From CAIOZW01 sp049317725 (lineage in GTDB: Bacteria; Acidobacteriota; Blastocatellia; RBC074), in contig JBMOHS010000064.1 of NCBI GenBank assembly GCA_049317725.1, positions 1-19,511 on the forward strand: a DNA stretch of 19,511 nt. Direction: 5' to 3'. Positions within the stretch are counted from its first letter, which is position 1, and the number at the start of each line of letters is the position of its first letter. The translations under genes and the position numbers were made by a program. Of this stretch, positions 15,446 to 19,511 are shown piece by piece. Below the pieces are notes generated by a model. The model was not told the DNA's origin and made no database searches. It saw nothing but the letters and a program-made list of their open reading frames with translations.

Positions 15446-16252
15446 TCAGGGAAGGTATGGTTGCGCATCCGTGCTTTCGACAAATCGGCGAAGCCCTTCT
15501 TCGACCGCTGGACGGGTGAAGAGGTCGCAAAAGGTCTCGATCTCTTCCTCCAGTTCAGCGTAGGGGATGGGCTTGATGAACCGTTTGGCGGTTCGGCGGG
15601 TCGTCGGATCAAACTTTCCCAGTTGCGCGGCGGTCAAGCGGGCCACGCGGTGAGCTTCTCCCTCCCCAACCAATTGACTGACCAGCCCGACCGTGTGCGC
15701 CCGGGTCGCGTTGATGCTGCGACCGGTCAAGAGGAGATCCCGGACGACCGCGTTGCCCAGATCCCGCTTGAGCCGTGGAATTCCCCCAAAGCCGGGAATC
15801 AGCCCCAACCGCAGCTCCGGAAAACAGAACCGTGCCATCTTCTCGGCGATGATCAGGTCGCAGACCAGGGCCAACTCAAATCCCCCACCGAAGGTGACTC
15901 CGTGCACGGCAGCAATGGTCACCAGGGGAGAGGCATCCAGCCCGTTCATCACTTGGTGAATCCGTCGCAGAAACCCGCGGACCTGTGGGGCCGCTTTCGC
16001 GAATCCCATCGCGCTCGCCCCGGCATGGAGCTCCCGCAGGTCCGCCCCGGCGCAGAATCCCGCGCGCTGCTCGCTGCGGATGATCAACGCGTGCGCTCTC
16101 TCCTGCAGCTTCTCGTGCGCTTCGAGGAATCGCTCAAGGTCCTCAATCGTCTGCGTCCCGATCTCGTTGCACGGATCGCGATGCAATCGCAGGTCGATGA
16201 TCCCTTCGTCGAGGCTCCACGAGAGCGTGGTCGCCTGGTAGCCCTCCTTCAC
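15446..16252 (-). CDS. Enoyl-CoA hydratase/isomerase (crotonase) family protein
   Basis: The 268-residue protein has the crotonase fold, which handles acyl-CoA (sometimes acyl-carrier) thioesters. The first oxyanion-hole region is FCAGADLREL (66-75) and the second is TFGGGFELAL (120-129). Glu126 (GGGFE) and Glu146 (FPELRLGL) occupy the positions of the two catalytic glutamates of true hydratases, so hydratase/dehydratase chemistry is plausible. Isomerase, decarboxylase or hydrolase activity also occurs in the family. The ATG at 16252 is accepted because it opens the family N-terminus; the ribosome site is weak. It follows the 50-residue membrane-protein gene by 76 bp. Confidence 0.88.
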   Translation of the reverse strand: MKEGYQATTLSWSLDEGIIDLRLHRDPCNEIGTQTIEDLERFLEAHEKLQERAHALIIRSEQRAGFCAGADLRELHAGASAMGFAKAAPQVRGFLRRIHQVMNGLDASPLVTIAAVHGVTFGGGFELALVCDLIIAEKMARFCFPELRLGLIPGFGGIPRLKRDLGNAVVRDLLLTGRSINATRAHTVGLVSQLVGEGEAHRVARLTAAQLGKFDPTTRRTAKRFIKPIPYAELEEEIETFCDLFTRPAVEEGLRRFVESTDAQPYLP

Positions 16253-16328
16253 CCTCTGTCTCTCCTCTCCTGGATCGTCTCCATTCGCCGCTCTCCCTTG
16301 CTTTTGATGGTCAAGCAGAGAAGAGGCC

Positions 16329-16481
16329 TTATACGCCTTCTTCCCGCTCCTCTGCTTCCTTCCTCTCTGCCTCCCGCTCCTCTTCGAGGGTCTCGCGCAT
16401 TCCTTGCCCCCCGAGCGCGAGGAGAAACATAATGCTGAAAAAGAAGAGAAAGAGCAAAAAGACCAATCCTAGTGTCAGCAT
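16329..16481 (-). CDS. Small single-helix membrane protein (50 aa), unknown function
   Basis: An ATG at 16479-16481 preceded by AAGGAG with 5-nt spacing opens a 50-codon frame ending in TAA (16329-16331). The product has a strongly hydrophobic helix (about residues 2-24, LTLGLVFLLFLFFFSIMFLL). A charged, Glu/Arg-rich tail (about 28-48, RETLEEEREAERKEAEEREE) follows and probably forms a cytoplasmic helix or coiled coil. It fills the gap between the long-chain acyl-CoA synthetase (47 bp upstream) and the crotonase (76 bp downstream), on the same strand. I do not recognise a family. A membrane anchor or scaffold for the soluble enzymes of the block is one possibility. The strong ribosome site and clear amphipathic design favour a real gene. 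Confidence 0.7.
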   Translation of the reverse strand: MLTLGLVFLLFLFFFSIMFLLALGGQGMRETLEEEREAERKEAEEREEGV

Positions 16482-16528
16482 TCCCTCTCCTTGCTCACCG
16501 GCGAAAGGCCGCCTTTGCCGGGATCTGG

Positions 16529-18229
16529 TCAGTCCGTGCGCCGTGCGTCATAGAGCGCATTGATCTGCGTGCCAAAAGCGGTCGCGATCCCGTCCCGCTT
16601 GACCTTCCCATTGGCGGTGAGAAGCCCACTCTCGATCGTCAAGGGGGCCACTTCGTGGTGAAAGCCGAGCACCCGCTTGTAATGCGGAAGTTCCTGGTTG
16701 ACTTCTCCCAGTGCTGCCTCGATCTCGTCTCGACTGATTGGGCCAGTGATGAGGGCCGTCAGGAAGCTTCGATCATTGCCAAAGACGATGCACTGCGCGG
16801 CGGTCGGCAGGCGATTGAGAATCTTCTCCTCGATCGGTTCCGGCGCCACATTATGGCCGGAGTTGAGAATGAGGAGATTCTTGAGCCGCCCGATGATCGA
16901 CCAGTTGCCCGCTTCGTCGATCGCTCCCTGATCCCCTGTCCGGAACCAGCCCTCCTGGAGAACTGCCGCGGTCTGCGTTGGGCGATTCCAGTAGCCCGGG
17001 AAGAGATTCGGGCCTCGCACGAGGATCTCATCTCCCTCCCCGAGTCGCATCTCGATCCCCGGTATCGCGGGACCGACCCGCCCCGGTCGGAAGTTGCGCG
17101 GGTCGTCCATCGTACAGATCGCCGTCGTCTCCGTCAGCCCATAGACCTGCAGAACCCGGATTCCGAGCATCAGAAAGAAGAGCTGCGTCTCTCGCGACAG
17201 CGGGGCCGAGCCGCAGATCAGTGCGGCCAGTGCCGGTCCAATCTTCCCGCGGATCGGTCGGAAGAGGAGCCGTCTCGCCAGCGCCTCCCATAGCCAATCG
17301 CTGCCCGTGGCCCTTCCTTCCTGCCGCCGTATCCACGCGGCCTTTCCCTTTCCGTAGATGGTCTGAATCAGCGCAGGTTTGCTGGCGATCTGTCCTTCCA
17401 CTCCCGTCCGAATCCGCTCCAGCAGCGTCGGAACGTTGAGGCAGTAGTTCGGTGCGGCGACCTTGAGCTCCTCTGCCAGTCGATTGAGGTCCATCGAGAG
17501 GGAGAGGAGGCTTGTCCGCGAGAGGGCTGTCAAGAGCAGAATCCAGGATCCGGCGAAGCAGAAGGGGAGGTAGTGAAAGATCTGGTCGGGTTGCGATGGA
17601 CTGGTTCGTCCTTCCATCAATTGATCGAGCCGTCCCAGCGTGCAGGGCACCATGTGATTGATGTTGCCCATGGTCAGCATGACCCCTTTCGGTTCGCCCG
17701 AGGTCCCAGAGGTATAGATGATCGTCACCAGGGAGTCATCCGCCCGCGCGATCGGTGGCAGACTCTCTCCCGTATCGCCAGTCGCAAAGATCTCGTCGAA
17801 GACGACCATGCGGGGCGGGGCCTCGACCCACTGTGCCGCGAGCCCTTCCCGCAAGGCCGGCGTTCCGCAACAGACGAGGGTCGCTCCGCAATCGCGCAGC
17901 ATGTAACCCAGTTCGGCTGGGGCTTGGCGCGCATAGAGTGGAACGACGACAATCCCCTCCGCCATCATTGCCAAGTCGAGGGCCACCCAGTCGAGGCCAT
18001 TGGCCGCGAGCAGTCCACACCTCTCCCCTGGCTTAATGCCCAGTTGGCGCAGAAAACGACGCGCGATTCCGACTCGTGCCAGCAGTTCTTCCCCCGTGGC
18101 AGCCCTCTTTTCGGTCGACTCCTCCCCCTCCCGAATGAGGATCTCCTGGATCACCGATCGGTCCCTGCTGGCCGTGAGCTGCTCCCAGATGCGCTCGAGA
18201 AAGTTGCTCCCGTTTCCCTTCAAGTTCAT
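16529..18229 (-). CDS. Long-chain acyl-CoA synthetase (AMP-forming, FadD15-like)
   Basis: The 566-residue ANL enzyme converts a free fatty acid, ATP and CoA to acyl-CoA. Motifs are the P-loop IYTSGTSGEPKG (171-182), YGLTET (363-368), FRTGDQG (429-435), GRLKNLLILNSGHNVAPEPI (447-466) and the catalytic Lys542 in TANGKVKRD. The long insert between P-loop and YGLTET (KGKAAWIRRQ, then LVFR-type LLFRPIRGKIG) is that of membrane-associated long-chain synthetases. The start at 18229 has AAGGAGG 7 nt upstream. The longer frame reaches back into the preceding gene and is rejected. It begins 23 bp after the pyruvyl-transferase stop. It is one of two AMP-forming ligases in the block and probably supplies acyl-CoA rather than acyl-ACP. 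Confidence 0.92.
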   Translation of the reverse strand: MNLKGNGSNFLERIWEQLTASRDRSVIQEILIREGEESTEKRAATGEELLARVGIARRFLRQLGIKPGERCGLLAANGLDWVALDLAMMAEGIVVVPLYARQAPAELGYMLRDCGATLVCCGTPALREGLAAQWVEAPPRMVVFDEIFATGDTGESLPPIARADDSLVTIIYTSGTSGEPKGVMLTMGNINHMVPCTLGRLDQLMEGRTSPSQPDQIFHYLPFCFAGSWILLLTALSRTSLLSLSMDLNRLAEELKVAAPNYCLNVPTLLERIRTGVEGQIASKPALIQTIYGKGKAAWIRRQEGRATGSDWLWEALARRLLFRPIRGKIGPALAALICGSAPLSRETQLFFLMLGIRVLQVYGLTETTAICTMDDPRNFRPGRVGPAIPGIEMRLGEGDEILVRGPNLFPGYWNRPTQTAAVLQEGWFRTGDQGAIDEAGNWSIIGRLKNLLILNSGHNVAPEPIEEKILNRLPTAAQCIVFGNDRSFLTALITGPISRDEIEAALGEVNQELPHYKRVLGFHHEVAPLTIESGLLTANGKVKRDGIATAFGTQINALYDARRTD

Positions 18230-18252
18230 TCCTGCCCCTCCTTGCCCGCGGC

Positions 18253-19511
18253 TCAGGCCTCTCCGTACCTCTCCAGCAGTTTGTGCAGCGAACTGTTCAT
18301 CGAGGGGAGGTAGGCGGACCAATGCTGCAGCCCCTGCCGGATGGGAAACTCCGGATAGCGCCGCTGGACGTGGGCTTCGAAGTAGGTTCCCATGCGGGCC
18401 ATCATCTTCAGATTGCGGGCAACGGTTCGCCCAATCCCCTCGGCGATCGACTCCCGCTCGGTGAACAGCCGGAGCAGGATCCCGCCAAGCTTCTCCTCCA
18501 GATCTGGATCGTCGACCGTCAGCAGCAGGTCGGCCTGCCCTCGCTCGTGCATCAGATTGCGGATCCGCTCGTCCATAGTCACGCCTGCCGAAGCGACCAT
18601 CGCCGGCATACAGGTGACAATCCCGTGAAACCGGGAGGAGACCATCATTTGACTCGCCCGCAAGATGCTCACCAACTGGTACATATCGTACGTCTCAGAG
18701 GAGAAGATCGGAACCCGACCGAGCAGATCGGACATCTGCGCACACGCCCGTTGGTCGAGTGCCTCCATCGCGACCAGCACCGGGAAGATCCGGTGCTCTC
18801 GTCGAAACCTGTCGACCGCCCGCGCCATCGATTCGAGGTAGAACCGGTACGCGCGATCGACCTCCGGCCCGGATCGATGAAAATAGACGGAGCGATAATG
18901 GCTCTCCTGGTAGGCCCCGAAGAGCCGCATTGCCGCCAGCCGGCTGACTGAGGCCTTGACCGGCCACCAGAAAGGGTTGATCGGGCAGATCACCAGCACC
19001 GGGTCCTTGCCGTCCCAGCCCGCCTTGCGCAGAACCGCCTCCCCGTAGGCCGTCGGGGCTGGTTCGAAGGTCCACGCCGTATCCGTGCCCAACTCTGTCG
19101 AGACGCCCAGGCGGCCCAGTACCTCCTGAGACTCAGGGTTGCGGGTGATGATCAGCGAGTTCGCACAGTAGCGACCGACCATCCCGGCCAGCAGAGGATC
19201 CATCTCTCCAGCTTCCGCGCCGTAGCCGACCGAGAGCTTGTTCTGCGCCGCGGCGATGCCGAGCGCTCCCACCATCATCGTTGTCAAGGCATTGGCAAAC
19301 TTGCTCTTGAACATCGATCCTTCGCAGGCGACCACCCCGTCCACTTTCGGAATCTCCCGGGCCAACATCGGCGGAAAGATGTCCGGGAGGCGAACCTGCT
19401 CGACCCCCTCGAAGTAGCCGGCGGTCATCTCGAAATTCTGGCTGAGCACGCTCAACTGGCATTGTTCCGGCCCAAGAATGTGCCGGATCTGGCGCAGCAT
19501 CTCCTCGACCC
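18253..19511 (-). CDS. Polysaccharide pyruvyl transferase family protein (5' end outside window)
   Basis: The visible 419 or so residues belong to the pyruvyl-transferase family (CsaB/WcaK/AmsJ type), which moves pyruvate from phosphoenolpyruvate to sugars of cell-wall or exopolysaccharides as ketals. The C-terminal signature is VSSRFHGIVTCMPAMVASAG, followed by DERIRNLMHERG. A middle block reads VLVICPINPFWWPVKAS. The frame stays open past 19500 to the window edge (VEE before the first visible Met), and the usual N-terminal glycine-rich opening is missing. The true start is therefore probably a few tens of codons further out. It is the first visible gene of the minus-strand lipid block and ends 23 bp before the acyl-CoA synthetase start. 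Not all family members have proven pyruvyl transferase activity. Confidence 0.85.
   Translation of the reverse strand, partial: VEEMLRQIRHILGPEQCQLSVLSQNFEMTAGYFEGVEQVRLPDIFPPMLAREIPKVDGVVACEGSMFKSKFANALTTMMVGALGIAAAQNKLSVGYGAEAGEMDPLLAGMVGRYCANSLIITRNPESQEVLGRLGVSTELGTDTAWTFEPAPTAYGEAVLRKAGWDGKDPVLVICPINPFWWPVKASVSRLAAMRLFGAYQESHYRSVYFHRSGPEVDRAYRFYLESMARAVDRFRREHRIFPVLVAMEALDQRACAQMSDLLGRVPIFSSETYDMYQLVSILRASQMMVSSRFHGIVTCMPAMVASAGVTMDERIRNLMHERGQADLLLTVDDPDLEEKLGGILLRLFTERESIAEGIGRTVARNLKMMARMGTYFEAHVQRRYPEFPIRQGLQHWSAYLPSMNSSLHKLLERYGEA

Noticed and set aside
10360..18229. Identification of the block as an olefin (Ole), sphingolipid or aryl polyene cluster
   Set aside because: The diagnostic genes are missing: OleB/OleD, serine palmitoyltransferase with a ceramide reductase, and multiple chain-length ketosynthases with a dehydratase and ketoreductase. 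Only partial resemblance exists.

Overview
The window looks like chromosomal DNA from a GC-rich Gram-negative bacterium, most likely an Acidobacteriota member. The main clue is the 1283-residue outer-membrane receptor, which has the build typical of that phylum: signal peptide, carboxypeptidase-regulatory-like domain, plug and very large barrel, ending in phenylalanine. No rRNA or other taxonomic marker is present, so the phylum call is an inference. Almost all intact genes are on the minus strand; one oxidoreductase gene is on the plus strand.

Region 1 (1-3626, minus strand, housekeeping). dnaJ with a near-consensus promoter is followed by a flippase-like membrane protein gene. That gene overlaps nrdR by ATGA. 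Next come tRNA-Thr(UGU), tRNA-Tyr(GUA) and tRNA-Gly(UCC). This tRNA order matches the start of the E. coli thrU-tyrU-glyT-thrT-tufB cluster, so tRNA-Thr(GGU) and tuf probably lie just beyond base 1.

Region 2 (3788-8560). A flavodoxin-fold NAD(P)H oxidoreductase gene (plus) converges on the giant TonB-dependent receptor gene (minus), with a strong hairpin between their stop codons.

Region 3 (8560-10359) is a gene graveyard. It holds a 36-bp oxidoreductase-tail remnant, a broken CocE/NonD-type hydrolase (truncated start, internal deletion with frameshift, in-frame TGA), the end of a probable transposase, a 264-bp 97%-identical copy of the oxidoreductase 3' end, and the tail of a second PlsC-type acyltransferase. 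The 264-bp copy and its source are direct repeats exactly 5792 bp apart, bracketing the receptor gene.

Region 4 (10360-19511, minus strand) is one dense operon-like block. In transcription order it encodes a polysaccharide pyruvyl transferase (5' end outside the window), a long-chain acyl-CoA synthetase, a 50-residue one-helix membrane protein, a crotonase-family enzyme, a FabH-type ketosynthase, an acyl carrier protein, a second AMP-forming acyl ligase, a diacylglycerol/sphingoid-kinase-family protein and a PlsC-type acyltransferase. Together these could activate, extend or modify a fatty acyl chain on a dedicated carrier, then acylate and phosphorylate a lipid backbone. The product cannot be read from the sequence, and this block is the best candidate for an undescribed pathway.
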